From assembly GCF_010389155.1 (NCBI RefSeq), contig NC_057761.1, positions 44,564,213-44,628,212 of the forward strand: a DNA stretch of 64,000 bases. The letters run 5' to 3'. The DNA is from Erigeron canadensis (Eukaryota > Streptophyta > Magnoliopsida > Asterales > Asteraceae). Each line of letters starts with the position of its first letter. Positions within the stretch are counted from its first letter, which is position 1. A program made the position numbers and the translations under genes. Below are positions 48,973 to 61,543 of the stretch, in pieces. The notes under the pieces are model-generated. The model worked only from the letters and a program-made list of their open reading frames with translations. It was not told the origin of the DNA and made no database searches.

Positions 48973-50457
48973 GACAACCAATAACATCTTCTCATGACAC
49001 ATGACATGTCCACATGCAAGTAGCTAAAAAGAGGTCATGCCATTCTTCTTAGCTTAAGAGAATCAAATTACCAACATATATCATCCAATAAAGATATAGC
49101 AAAGAAAGTATTTTTTTATAACAAATTTACAACTTAACCTTTTCGATCTATAAATAAACATCATTGTCCCCCTAATTTTAACATAGATGTATCCAAATTT
49201 GATGCACTTAACTACATCATGATATCTCGTTATTATTAACTCCTTCAACTTTTAAGTACACCACTTTTAGCTCTGTAACACTGGCTCCAAAACTTTTTTA
49301 GCTCCTTATCTGTGATTCAACCAAGAGTAGCTATAGCCGAAGCCAAAGACTTTAATAGAATTGGGGCAACTTGTGTTGATTGTTTCATCACTGCTAGTTG
49401 TTGAGGCAAAATTTCATCTTTGTATAATATTTTTTCGTCATTGCATATTCAACTTTTGACAAATCTATTTCAACTTTTGTACATTTCTCCAACATAATTT
49501 TAACTACACGCAACCGCTTCACAACTTCAGTTCGTTAAATGACATATTATTTGTTTAATTGTTTTACATTATTCGGTCTGTGACGCTTTTGTAATTAACA
49601 TAAATTTTTATGATTATTTTTAAACCAGGTCAATGATAACAAATACTATTTTTATAAAAAAAATTTCCTTAAAAGTTACCACGTTCCAAATACATAAAAG
49701 TCTAACAAATTAAATGTTCTACTTGATCTTATAATAGCATACATAATACAGTAGTAAATTAAATTTAATGGAACATTTATCCCATATTAAAACAAAAGTA
49801 GTAACATATATTGCCTAAAACACCCTCTAAATACGTCTTGAAACTTGTTTAATGTACACTATCACGATACTTGCGCAATGCGACGGTGTTTGTGGCAACG
49901 ACGATGTAGTGGTGCTGTGGTGGGGGACGACTGTTGGTGGTAGAAGCGGCGTTGAATGGTGTAGATAACTAATATAAAAGTAATTGATGTAAAAGGTTAA
50001 TTGAGATATTTTAAAAGATAAAAGACGGATTGTAATATATAATCATTAAGGATATTTTAGACAATTTTTTTCATGTAACTTTTAATATGAGAGTTTTTTT
50101 TATATATATAATATAGTATGGATATGAAAGTATGGATAAATAAGAAATGTGTTTTGAAAAACTTGTTTTTTGTGAAATTTACCTTTGAGGACATATAATG
50201 CATATAGACGTATTAAAAAATGTTAATATTTATACGCATGCTTGAATATATAAATTTTGTCCAAATACTAAATAAGATTGAAAATTTTATGAGCAATGAT
50301 AAAAAGTTAGGACATAAATAAGATTGTGGCAGATTAAATATATTCGATATACGAAAGAATATTAAAATAAATAATAATCTAGGGATGTTTTATTGTATAA
50401 CTTCCAGTGATTCAAGTTTCGTGAATATCAAAAGTAGTTTTTATTTGATGATAAATG
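48973..50457. repeat. Intergenic; dispersed GGTGG repeat at 49,857
   Basis: No gene. At 49,857-50,065: CACGATACTTGCGCAATGCG, then GGTGGTGG-type sequence and AATATAAAAGTAATTGATGT, the third plus-strand copy of the family at 3,115 and 30,121. The minus-strand terminus here has lost CTAG. Confidence 0.45.
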
Positions 50458-51000
50458 TTTGTTACTGTTGAGTCAATGATTCGCTAATAAGCCTTAGTCG
50501 TTGACGTATGTCATCAGCGAGTTAGAAGACTATTCATCAACGGATGGTTCTTTCCAATTTGCAAGTCATGGCGGGAAGAAATTGAAAGTATTATAAGACA
50601 AGAGTCACATGGTAGTTGTACCAACTGTCTTATACCTTATTTGGTAAATAAATAGTTGGACGGTTTCTCTCTTATACCTGTTTTGGTAAAGAAGACAAAT
50701 GTTTCTCTGCGCAAGTACAACGGACCAATAGAATGCCAACCACCACCATCTATCACTACCAAGACAAGGCTGTGTTGCCCTAATTCTTCCTCTATATAAA
50801 GCAACACAGCCTCCACACAACACTCTGTGTTTGTCACCGTAAAAAGTGTGTCACTTATTTTCTTTTGTAAAATTTTTAAGTTTTTCCAGTGTGTCTAAAA
50901 GCTTAAACAATTGTACGTTCATTTATTTTATTGTAAGAAAAGTTGTATTATCGACCATGTATTCACTGTTTAATCAATGATACTCATGATTAGACTTGCA
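50458..51000 (+). repeat. Possible solo-LTR-like promoter segment
   Basis: A strong TATA box, CCTCTATATAAAGCAACACA, at about 50,790-50,810 is followed by a CACACAACACTCTGTG leader and T-rich sequence, with no coding exon after it. TGTTACTG at about 50,461 could be an LTR start, but I cannot find a matching end or target duplication. It could equally be an orphan host promoter. Confidence 0.25.
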
Positions 51001-51221
51001 TAAATTTGTGTATTTGAACCTTACATTTGTTTGTATTATTTACTTTACTTTATTTACCTTCTTGCCTAAATTAATTAATTATAAGTATTGCATTCATGGA
51101 CTCACAGTTACTATGTATGTTATCACTAAATAGATTGAATTAGTGGTTGAGTAAACATATTACCAGATGCATATTCTAAAATAAAGATCTAACAATATAT
51201 ATATATATTTATATATTTTTG

Positions 51222-51387
51222 GGGATAACTTGGATGATGTTAACATTATTTTGGTTGGATGATGTTGCTTTCACAAACCATTAAAATCATGGGGGGATTT
51301 TTGACATGTGTAGAAATTGATTTAAGTGAGTTTATGAGAGCAACATCATCCAACAAAGATGATGTTAACATCATAAATCATTTTCCC
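51222..51387. mobile_element. MITE with ~60-bp inverted repeats
   Basis: The left end, GGGATAACTTGGATGATGTT, pairs with the right end. Both arms carry GATGATGTTAACATNA and GTTGGATGATGTTGCT. The 166-bp element is flanked by ATTTTT on both sides. Long imperfect TIRs for its size suggest a Mutator-type MITE. Confidence 0.6.
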
Positions 51388-51718
51388 ATTTTTTTTATGT
51401 AAGTAAGCCCCCATACCCATGATTCACAAGTTCTGAATTCCCAAAATTTTCTAACAATTCACATGTACAAATACATTGTTTTGTTTTCCCTCCAAACTTT
51501 TTTCTTCTTCACTTTAATCAAGTACAACTACATGTGATATGACAAAAGATATATTTCCAACTTCCAAGCCATATATTTGTTTCAAAATGTACATACACAG
51601 ATATGTTTTCTCAATATCCTTCGTCACTACAATCTATAACATTGAAAGGAGAATACTTGAAGATGAACTTGACTTTTATCATCATAATGTATGAAAAGAT
51701 GAAAGTTTGCTAACTTAA

Positions 51719-51946
51719 ATGGTTAATAGTATTATTGACATTGCTATAGTTATACTGAAAATAAACAAACATAAATTTTATCCATTGGTCCATCGATTGT
51801 TGAAGCTAGCATTGGTTTTGCCCACTGCAACGGTTGAGAGATGTTTTTCAGCAATGAAATTTGTGAAATCGGATTTGCGCAATCTTATAGGAGATGACTT
51901 TTTAAGTGCTTGTCTAACTTGTATTATAAGAAAAAAAAAACTGTAG
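51719..51946 (+). pseudogene. hAT transposase C-terminal fragment
   Basis: FYPLVHRLLKLALVLPTATV, then ERCFSAMKFVKSDLRNLIGD and DFLSACLTCII, is the hAT dimerisation region. Two residues of the usual TASVER motif are missing. No upstream transposase exon is visible; only the last ~65 residues survive. It differs from the fragment at 37,390, so the two are independent relics. Confidence 0.8.
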
Positions 51947-52079
51947 CCAATGTTAAAAGTGAAAATGTCAATGATTGCTAAAGCAAGATGGGTACCCGTA
52001 AAGGAAAATTGTAGTTTGTAACTTATTTTTATCATGGTTTACTGAAAAGAAACATTTTTTTTGCTGCTTATTTTAGTAG

Positions 52080-52395
52080 CAGTTATTATCTTTGTTTTTG
52101 TGGTGCTGTTTTGCAACTATTTGGGAGGTTTTCGCACTTGTTTTGGTGCAATTTTGAAGTTTTGTTGGTGTCGTTTTGCAGTTGTTTTGGTGTTGTTTCG
52201 TAGCGGTTTTGGTGCTGTTATGCAGCCGTTTCTGCTGCAGTTTTACTGTTGTTTTTGATGCTATTTTGCAGCTGCATTGTTGCTGTTATGATATGCTTTC
52301 GCAACCATTGGACCATGTTTCGCAAAACACTCTTGATATTAAAGTTAGTAACTTTTTTGCCTCGCCCTCACTCAAATTTCGCAACCATTGGACAT
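52080..52395 (+). repeat. Degenerate GTTTTGCAG minisatellite upstream of demethylase copy B
   Basis: Variants of TGGTGCTGTTTTGCAGTTGT repeat from about 52,085 to 52,290. TTTCGCAACCATTGGACCATG then occurs at about 52,299 and again, nearly unchanged, at about 52,375. The block ends about 130 bp before the likely transcription start of copy B. The 65- and 88-codon ORFs over it are repeat artefacts. Confidence 0.7.
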
Positions 52396-52494
52396 GTAAT
52401 CATACACATGTGAGAAAATATGTTGAAATTTCATTTTTCTAAAGAAAAAAGATAGATCAATAATCGTACATTTAAGGGTTAACTCGAGACCCGA

Positions 52495-52527
52495 GTTACT
52501 TATTATAAAAGCCTCGATTAGGGTTTA
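52495..52527 (+). promoter_or_regulatory. Core promoter of demethylase copy B
   Basis: TATTATAAAAGCC (about 52501-52513) is a fair TATA box, followed by GATTAGGGTTT, a telo-box on the minus strand. The long CA/T-rich leader before the ATG at 52758 supports a start just downstream. Inferred from motif and spacing. Confidence 0.4.
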
Positions 52528-52757
52528 CTATGAAGCCCGCGAAAACAGAGGAGTTGAAGAGGCGGGAATATTTGGTTTTTGAAATCCCCCAAATCAAATC
52601 TCACGCTTTTCAAAACCATAATCCCACCCACCGTTTCACAAATCTCACTGTTTTCATATCTATATACACACATCATCAAAACCCATCCATCTCCTATTTT
52701 TACTCCTTTTATTTTTATTTTCTTTATAAAAAAAAAAACCAAAACAAAAACTTGGTT

Positions 52758-55700
52758 ATGGATCCTGATGAAAAAGTTAATGGCTTTTCTGACCCAAATG
52801 GAATCTTGGCTGATTCTAAAGAAAATCAAGAAACAAAAGATGGAGAAGATGTTTTGAATGGTAATGGAAAAGAAGCAGAAAATCAAGATGGGTTGAATGG
52901 TGAAAATAAGGTTACTGATGAAAAGGGTGTTGTTGGTAGGAAGAGAAAGAAGGGTAAAAAAAGGAGAGGTTTTGAAAAAGGTTGGTATAAAAAAAAGATG
53001 TTAAAACAAGAGGAAGAAAGACAGCAAGATAATGATGATATGGATGTTGATGCTGTTCAAGATCAAGTTACGGAGGATGATGAGGAGGAGGGTAAAAAGG
53101 TAATTACCGAAAAGGATGGTGATGAGGGTGAAAAAGAAGATGAAGGTGTAAACAAGTCTTTATTAGGCGCTAAAGTAAAGGAAGTAGAAAAGAAAGAGGA
53201 TAAAACAGGAGGGGGTAGGCCTAAAAGAGCTATTAAGAAGGTGGTCAGCTATTCTGATGAGGTATATGAATGTCTGGATGAGAAACTGAGGCCAAAACCG
53301 GCTAAAAATAAGAAAGATAAAGATACTGCTGAAAAGAGACCCAAGGTAGTAACCAATAACAAGGGTGATAGGCGGCCTAGGTGTGCTGCCAAACAAATGG
53401 TTCCTGATGAAAATGTAATACAAGTTTATTTCTTTCTCTCTCTCTCTCTCTTTATTTGCTATATAAGTAATGTATGAATTTGATATAAATACTGATATTG
53501 TTATGTGATTACTTGCAGGGGGAAATGAAGTACGTGGTATCTGTTATGTGCCATCAATGTCAAAGGAACGATAAAGGCGATGTTGTTTACTGCGGGAAAT
53601 GTGGAACGAAACGTTACTGTTACCCTTGTATGACAAGATGGTATGACTCATCCAAACCCTTTATTTCTCTTTTCATTACAAAGTTTTAGTTTTTTTTCTC
53701 CCATTTAGAGGTGTCTTTGGTTTAGTTGTTTTTCTTTGTAGTTGTCTAGTAACCTATCTAGTTAATTAGCACTCATTCTTCAAATGCTTACAACATTTTA
53801 GAATTGCTTTATCAAGAGATTAGATCACTGTCATTATTGATTGTGATCTTGCTTAATCTAGTATAATGTGCCAGTTATATTATCTGTACCAGTTTATAAA
53901 CAATGATAGTGTTACGTATTTAACACGGCCCCTTTTTTGACCAGGGCTAAAAAGCTTTCAGTTTGATCAACTCATTATGACCTGTTTAACCTGCCCAGTT
54001 GGTTCATTTGTGTACTGTTGTTGTTGTCATGCTTGTTATTTGTAAGTTAGTGAGCCGAGTCTGGATTGCTCTTCATATGAAACTTAACCGACTTCAAGGG
54101 CTGGGCTAGCTATCAATCTTTGTTGTTAAATCCCCCAAAGTCTAGGTTAATAGGTTATATTCCTTTTTGGCAATATCAGGTCAACTGGTCAGACTGCCTA
54201 AATGCTGCTGCCTTCATAAGCAGGGGTGATTTGCATGATTCATTAGATTATTTTGTTGGATTTTCCATGTTTATTTATATAGAGAAAGAGGGAAAGCATA
54301 GTCAATCATGACCACCTGGTCACCTTATATGCTTCAAAACTTCAATGCCCTTTTGCAGTTTCTTTGATTATTCATTATTGTTCTATCGCAATCTTTTAAT
54401 CCTAATATTATTTCTGTTTTGTATTTGGTTTGTTTTGTAGGTACCCTAATATGACACCAGAGATGTTTGCTGAGTGTTGCCCAGTTTGCCTTGACAACTG
54501 TAACTGTAAAGGTTGCTTGCGAGATGTGCTCCCTAAAGTTGGTTCTTGCATTTGATCTGTTTTATTGTAACTTATTGTTCCTCTCGTAGATTGCAATTCT
54601 GAATCCGTTTGTTTTTTAGGTCAAAGGGAAGATTAAATTTGAACCCAGTGCTGATCAGAAAGTACAATATTCTATTTACATCCTACATGTTATTCTTCCA
54701 TTCTTGAAGCGTCTCAACGAGGATTACTTGAAGGAGAAATTGATAGAGTCTAAAATACAAGGTATTTTTCCTTTGTATTGTAGCTAATCTATTATGGTAC
54801 CTTCATCTGTTTGGTTCTTAAGTATCGATGATCGTGGGGTTCTGTTATTAAATTTCTAATGAAGGCATCATTTGAATGAGTTAATCATTTCAGTAAAGCA
54901 CAAGGAGATTTATTTCATTTAGTATATTTTTGAATTCTTGTGATCACTTATACACATTCTTCCCTAAATTTTTTTTATTGTGCAGGATCTACCTTATCTG
55001 ATATACATTTTAAGAAGGTGAAGTGTCAGCTAGATGAGCGCATGTACTGGTATGTTGTTTTTATCATTTTACAAGTATATGAGGATTTCTTGTAATGATT
55101 TTTTGACATGATGTATGCAGTGACTGCTGTAAAACGTCTATTTTTGACTTGCATAGAAGCTGTCCTTCTTGTCACTATGACCTTTGCCTCCAGTGTTGCT
55201 GGGAACTGCGTGATGGCAACCCTCAGGGGAACAAGGATGAAGTTCACTATGAATTTAATGATCCAGGTCGTGATTATTATCATGGAGGGAAGGACAAAAT
55301 GGGAGGTATTATTAAGAAGGATGCAGTTTCAAAACAAGAGACAAGTCATGAGTGGAAGTCCCTGGATGATGGCAGAATTCCTTGTCCTCCAGAAACTATG
55401 GGTGGTTGTGGCAGTGGAATCTTGGAGTTGCTGCACTTAAATTCACCTGACCACGTATCTGAATTGCTGGAAAAGTCACAAGAGCTGTTAAAAAAGCACA
55501 AATTGGAGGATGATATGCGAGAGATGCCCGAGGAGTGGTGCACTTGTTCAGAATCTTTGAATAATAGTGATGATGATGATAATCAGTTACGTAAAGCTGC
55601 TTCTCGTGAAAATTCCAATGATAATTACTTGTATTGTCCGCGTGCGGTGGACGTTAAAGGAGGTGATTTAAAGCATTTCCAGTGGCATTGGTCGAATGGT

Positions 55701-58700
55701 CAGCCTGTCATAGTCAGTAATGTATTAGAAACTACTCTTGGTTTAAGCTGGGAGCCCATGGTTATGTGGCGTGCTTTTCGCCAGATTACAAATGTCAACC
55801 ATGACCAGCTGTTGGATGTGGGTGCTCTCAACTGTTTAGATTGGTGTGAGGTTGGTTAATTACGTCCTTTTGTATAATTGTTTTAGATTATACAGCTGAA
55901 GTTTTATACATGACCAACCTCTTCTCATTTCCATGAAGAATGACTTAAACTGGAATTTTGACTACTTGAGTTTAAATCCTAGAAAATTACAAATGCATAT
56001 TTAGCTATAGATAATTTTGCTGATATGATGACATTTAAGCCATCTTAAAAATAAGGTGAAGGTAGCCCAAGTTAGTTTTTTTTTATAATTTAAATAGGTA
56101 ATATAGACATTTGTACCTTTTTTTGTATTAAAATAATTTGCTTAACTTAAAAGACATTTTACTCAAATTTTTGGTTTGGGGACATTTTATGGAACAAAGG
56201 AAAGTAGGTTGGTTTCTGTCTATACAGCATTTGCATTATAATTTTTTGTATGCTATTTGCTGAATACTATGTCTTATATGTGCTTTGGTTAGTAGAAATT
56301 GTATCATCCGCCACAGACCTTTATTTGTTTCCCTATAATGTGTTTTTCATTTAACAACATTGATCTATTTGGGTTGTATTTTTTGTTAGATTGCTTGCTT
56401 TCGCGCTAATGCTATTTTTGAGTTGTATAAGATGCTCTAATAACTTTTTTTTGGAATACAGGATGATGTGAATGTTCATCAGTTTTTCAAGTGGTATACA
56501 GAGGGGATTAAGGATGAGCAGGGGTGGCCTAAGATCCTTAAGCTGAAAGACTGGCCTCCATCAAGTTTATTTGAAGAACGTTTGCCGCGTCATGGTGTTG
56601 AGTTTATCAGCTGTTTACCCTTTAAAGAATACACACATCCTCGTGATGGCTACCTTAATCTTGCTGTTAAGTTTCCTAAGGATTCTTTAAAGCCAGATAT
56701 GGGTCCTAAAACATATATTGCGTATGGTATTGCTCAAGAATTGGGTCGTGGAGACTCTGTAACTAAACTTCATTGTGATATGTCTGATGCGGTATGCTTT
56801 CTTTTGATATTCTTCTGTTTCAAATTTTCATGCTTTGATTTTAATAGTCCAGTTTAACCAGTTTTTGTGATTAAGTTATCTTAGGATACACATCCATCTA
56901 GCATTACCCTAAGATGTACCCCCAGTCTATTATACTTGTGTATATTTTCATTCATTGATATGGCTTCTGGTGATATGAAGGTGAATGTATTGACTCACAC
57001 TGCAACCGTGACTCCTGACTCCGAGACTATCAAAAAGATAAATATCTTGAAAAAGAAGCACCATGCTCAGGATCAGAAGGAACTTTTTGGATTTGATGTC
57101 AGCAACTTGGAAGACAAAGTCGTAATCGAAAGAAACACATGTAATATGGATGCTGTAGAAACAGACAATCTTTTATCTGTTTGTAGTGCTAACGCTGGTG
57201 GCAAGTCGATTGAAACAGACTCAACTACTAGTAGTGAAAATGAAATTGCATTGAAGGATGAAGGATGTGAAGGAGCTGAATGTAAAATTGACAATCTTGG
57301 GAAGAGAAGGTATTCATCAAGAGTAAAGCCAAGGCAAATTTCAAATGGAGGAAAGAAAACGAAAGAAGAAAAATCTTCTGGTAAACCCAATAAAAAATCT
57401 GATCGCTCAAAGGGTGAAGTCAACGTTAATGAGCCGACTGAAGAAGTTGCTGATCAGGGTGGTAGCTGCGTTGACGGTTTTGATCTGGGAGAGGGAGGTG
57501 CTTTGTGGGACATCTTTAGGAGGGAAGATACTCCCAAATTGGAGGAATATCTTAAAAAACACTTCAGAGAGTTCAGACATACTTACTGTCGTCCGGTGGA
57601 GCAGGTATCCTTACATTGCCTGTTTTTATTATGATATGTTATTTGTTTTGCTAACAAGTGTAATGGGAATCATTTGAACTTTCTGACCTATCTTTTATAT
57701 GTATCATTAGTTCATTCAAATGCTAAATACTAGTATTATTTTTTGTACTGCTTGTATTATATTGTCCATGTTTGTATTATATTGCTCCAGGTTATCCATC
57801 CAATTCATGACCAAACTTTTTACTTAACTGTGGAACATAAAAGGAGGCTTAGAGAAGAGTTTGGTTAGTATGCATTTGCAAGATAAGTAATTGCTTTAAC
57901 GGATTTAATATTTATGAATGTGCCCGTTCTTGTGGTTCTTTTTAGGAATTCAACCATGGACTTTTGTACAAAAGCTTGGAGATGCTGTCTTTATACCTGC
58001 TGGTTGTGCCCATCAAGTTCGAAATTTGAAGGTAAGTTGATTACAACTGGTAATCAGTTTATTTTTGTTACATTAAGGGGCCTCATTTGATGTTAATAGG
58101 GACCAAGGTTTGATGTTGTGGGGATCACATGCATTTAATTAAGTTGTCAACATACAGACATTGTGATTAATGTGTATAACCATAATTCTTTAAGTCAATC
58201 ATGTTTATCTATAAATTAATCTTTTATTTTGTTCCAGTCATTCACTTGTTTGAATGTGTCCAAGAACCAAACTGCATGGTTCCCCGCACTTCAGCAGATT
58301 GTAACTGCTCGGTTCCGTGTGGTTCAGCAGAACACAATCGTCCGGTTTTGCGTGATTCATCAGAACACAATCACGGGTTCCACACGGATCAGCAGAGCAC
58401 AATTGCACGGTTCAGCTCAACACAACCGCACACATGGTTCAGCGCTGAACATAACCGTGTGGTTTACTAACTCAACCTTGTGGTTTGGTACGGTTTAGCA
58501 AAAATCTTCACAGTATAGGTGAACCAAACTGTGTAGCTATACATCTGCATGTCTATTTTAGTAGATAACAAACTTTGCAGTTGTAGCAATCCAATTAAGA
58601 AGGATTACATACTAGCCACTCGACCTTGTAATCTATTAGATCTTGCTAATATGTTTGAAATTAGCTATTGAGCGGTGTTCAAACAGATCTAAATCTTCTT

Positions 58701-59841
58701 AGCATGAACTCGAGCCTGCATCATATAAACTCGTCAAGCTATCAACCTGACTTCTAGATTATTAGCCTGAGGTTCTCAAGTAATTCTAAACTCAATCTTC
58801 GTCTTGTTATTTTGCCGAACCCTGGTCATTGTCACCATCATAAACTCCATTTTGGAAGAGTTAGACCCTCAATTTCTGTAGTCATTTGGATAGCTTATGA
58901 GATAATACAGGAGGATGCCTTTATCATACCGAAACCTGTTATCAGCCAAAAATTGTTGTTTTATTTGCTATTGTGTTTGTGTAACTCATATCTGATTATT
59001 GTGCATAAGTATGTATTTTTGTTGGCTTTATGGTACTGCAGTCATGTATAAAAGTTGCATTGGACTTTGTTTCTCCTGAAAATGTTGATGAATGTATCCG
59101 GTTGTCCGAAGATTTTCGTGTTCTGCCTCAAAATCACAGGGCAAAAGAAGATAAGTTGGAGGTAAACAATTTGTTCAGTATGTGTTGAAATATCATATCG
59201 TCCATTGACTATATTCTTTAGATGCAACAACTACACATATTGCATAGACATCAATGTACGAGCCAAACATTGATTTTATTATACCAGAAACCAAATTTGC
59301 ATCTGCATTCTCTGGTTTAAATTATTATTGCATTGTCTTAAAAGAATGTAAGAGGCTATCTGGATAATAATAATAATGAGTTTCATTGATTTTATTTGCT
59401 TAGTTATACTGTAGAATAAAGAGGTGCAAATGCTTTTATTGCAGGTGAAGAAAATTGCACTTCATGCAGTGAATGCAGCTATAAAGGACTTGAAAAATGC
59501 AACACAAACCAAGTAAGTTCAGAGCATTACATATATATTATGTCAAGCCTATTTGATGTTTTTTCACTTGTGTCTATCTTCATGGAACTGTGACATAAAA
59601 TGAACGTACTTATGGTTGCATCATGGATATTGTCTGCATGAAACTGACTATGTACATGGCAATGGCAGTTCACAAAACAAGAATATTATTGTAAAAATTT
59701 AGTTTGTTATGCTAGTATGGATGGATTTGGCTAACCGATGATTTTGTTGTTGATTTCAGAAAGGAGACTAAAGATGCGACTGAATCTGGGAAAAAAAGGA
59801 AGCCTGTAAAGAAAGAGGGGAGGCCCAAGAAGAATAACTAA
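52758..59841 (+). CDS. JmjC lysine-specific histone demethylase, KDM3/JMJ25 type (copy B)
   Basis: Nuclear Fe(II)/2-oxoglutarate enzyme; relatives such as Arabidopsis IBM1/JMJ25 and JMJ27 remove H3K9me1/2. Thirteen exons: 52758-53414, 53519-53640, 54441-54537, 54620-54761, 54986-55049, 55121-55850, 56462-56791, 56981-57604, 57791-57863, 57946-58031, 59042-59161, 59445-59512, 59760-59841; all phases agree; 1,064 residues. Residues 1-219 are charged with basic blocks ([12 protein letters not shown]) and an AT-hook-like GGGRPKRA. C4-type fingers: CHQCQRN...[13 protein letters not shown] (about 230-285) and CDCCKTS...[13 protein letters not shown] (about 361-387). JmjC at about 590-1010 has H708 and D710 (LHCD) and H969 (GCAHQVRN), so the iron triad is intact; an ~150-residue charged insert lies between. 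Tail: [14 protein letters not shown]. An in-frame ATG at 52530 could add 76 residues, but that stretch looks untranslated. Confidence 0.93.
58235..58515 (+). repeat. Degenerate GGTTC/CAGCAGAACACAA repeat array in demethylase intron 10
   Basis: GGTTC...GTG...CAGCAGAACACAATC recurs at least five times with changes between 58,270 and 58,450. Further GGTTTGGTACGGTTT-type words and a final GTGAACCAAACTGTG mirror the opening GAACCAAACTGCATGGTTC. It is absent from the matching intron of copy A. Overlapping ORFs in three frames (58201-58498) are repeat artefacts. Confidence 0.65.
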
Positions 59842-60174
59842 ATCTATTATGCAATAGGAGGATGCAAGTGACAATGGAGCCAGTATTTTGTGGTGCATGA
59901 TATGATTATATTTTGTATTTTAGAGAAGAGAGCCGTAGTATTGTGGTCGATTGGATTATAACGTTGTAGTACAACCAAACCTTGAAATGTTTCAAGTTGA
60001 CTTGAAACTTTTGGTAGACATTTGGATTTGGCTCCTTTTTCTTAACCAATCATGTCATGTTTTGGGCTTGGCTCCTTTTTTATGGATGACATTTGGAAAA
60101 TGCAGGTTTTCTTGTTTTTTATGCGGTTTCTTATTTTATTACTCTGTTGTAGTATATAATGGTATATTGATGCT
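59842..60174. other. 3' flank of demethylase copy B
   Basis: Presumed 3' untranslated region and downstream DNA; no further gene. A short ORF at 59951-60178 has no support. Confidence 0.4.
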
Positions 60175-61213
60175 TTAATCTTAGAGAAAATGTCACAAAT
60201 GGGCCATGTGATTTGTCATATTTACATTTTGCTCCTTGTGTTTTATTTTCGTTGCAAACAGTCCTTGTATTTTTCATTTTTGTTGGCAAAAGTCCCTATC
60301 ACTAACTTCTGTTTGTTATAACCGTCAAATTCTCTCATGTGCATGCCACATGAGGGTATAATTGTCCTTTTAAAAACCATAGGTACTATATGTGATAAAT
60401 AAAAAATACTCCGTATTGTTAGTCAACAATACACATCTTTCGTTCCACGTTTCTTAAAAAAACCTCCATTTGATTAACATACACCTTCACACAATCAACA
60501 CTCTACTCTCATTCTTCCTGCATTCCTGCAACAAAATTTCTAATTGCTACTGATATATATATATATAGCATCCAAACATAAGTTTGTGATCCTCTTTCTT
60601 ACTCTCTGTGTTGGTGACGTTTGTTTTGGCCGTTTTGTTTATCACCAGAAATCACAGCCGGAATTTCTCCTATGGCCATCCCCCAAATGCTCAAACCAGT
60701 TTTGAAACCACCTCTTTCACCACAAACCGGAGTACCTACACTACCCCCAAACCAAACGCCAACCTTTTTTTTCCTGGTCCTTACCCACAAAGTCTTACAA
60801 AGTTAAATCCCTCTAATCGGGAATTTCTTTTCCTCTTACTTTCTTATCTAATTTCTATTTTACACAAACTTAGTTTATCCTAATTTAATTCACAATCCTT
60901 ATTTTTCTTGCACAGTAACCAGTGAGGTAAACCGACCATATTGACGGTTACGAGTATTACTTTTGCCATAGAATTAAACACTTGATTATTTTGTTAATAC
61001 TGCTATCTCTATTATCGTTAGTATTATTTATTTATAGTTGTTAATTTGATAATTATTATTAGTGTTAGTTTATTACTTATTAGTATTAGTATTGTATGCT
61101 ACGGATCACCTTCGCAAATATATCCTTAATCTGATCTCTAATTCTTGTTTTTTTATTATTATTATATTATTATCATTATTATTAATATTATTATTATTAT
61201 GGTTATTATAAAG

Positions 61214-61262
<49 letters not shown>

Positions 61263-61543
61263 GTGGTTAAGCATTTTTTTTTAAAAATGAGTTGGTGGAA
61301 ATTTGTGGTCTTTCGGATTGATGATGATAAAGGAAACAAAGAAGATAGAGTAGCGTGTTATATATGTAAAAGGACAAAAATGCGCTTAAATAAGGGTCAA
61401 AACTGACAGAAGTTAGTGCTAGGGACTGCTAGCAACGAGAATGAAAAATACAAGGACCGTTTGCAATGAAAATAAAACATTAGGGGCAAAATGCGAATAT
61501 GACAAACCACATGGACCATTTGTGATATTTTCTCTTAATCTTA
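60175..61543. mobile_element. Mutator-like element with perfect 9-bp target duplication
   Basis: TTAATCTTA occurs at 60175-60183 and 61535-61543, directly flanking a 1,351-bp element. Its ends begin GAGAAAATGTCACAAATGG and, on the other strand, GAGAAAATATCACAAATGG. The inverted repeats match for about 140-180 bp. 9-bp duplication and long TIRs are typical of MULEs. No transposase is inside. The centre (about 60,480-61,100) is less AT-rich than the arms' flank, with a short Pro-rich ORF (MAIPQMLKPVLKPPLSPQTG from about 60,673), possibly a captured host fragment (Pack-MULE-like). A (TTA)n microsatellite follows. Confidence 0.88.
61140..61262 (+). repeat. (ATT)n microsatellite inside the MULE
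   Basis: Imperfect then perfect ATT/TTA triplets, about 20 perfect units at 61,201-61,262. The Asn-rich antisense ORF (61106-61339) is produced by it. Confidence 0.9.

Noticed and set aside
52530..52757. 76-codon N-terminal extension of the demethylase
   Set aside because: In frame, but rich in Tyr/Phe/His with the look of a CA- and T-rich leader; MDPDEKVNG at 52758 is the more typical start. Not ruled out.
58201..58498. Two 89-codon ORFs in demethylase intron 10
   Set aside because: Same repeat array read in two frames; it lies in an intron defined by good flanking exons.
61106..61339. Asn-rich minus-strand ORF
   Set aside because: Translation of the ATT microsatellite.
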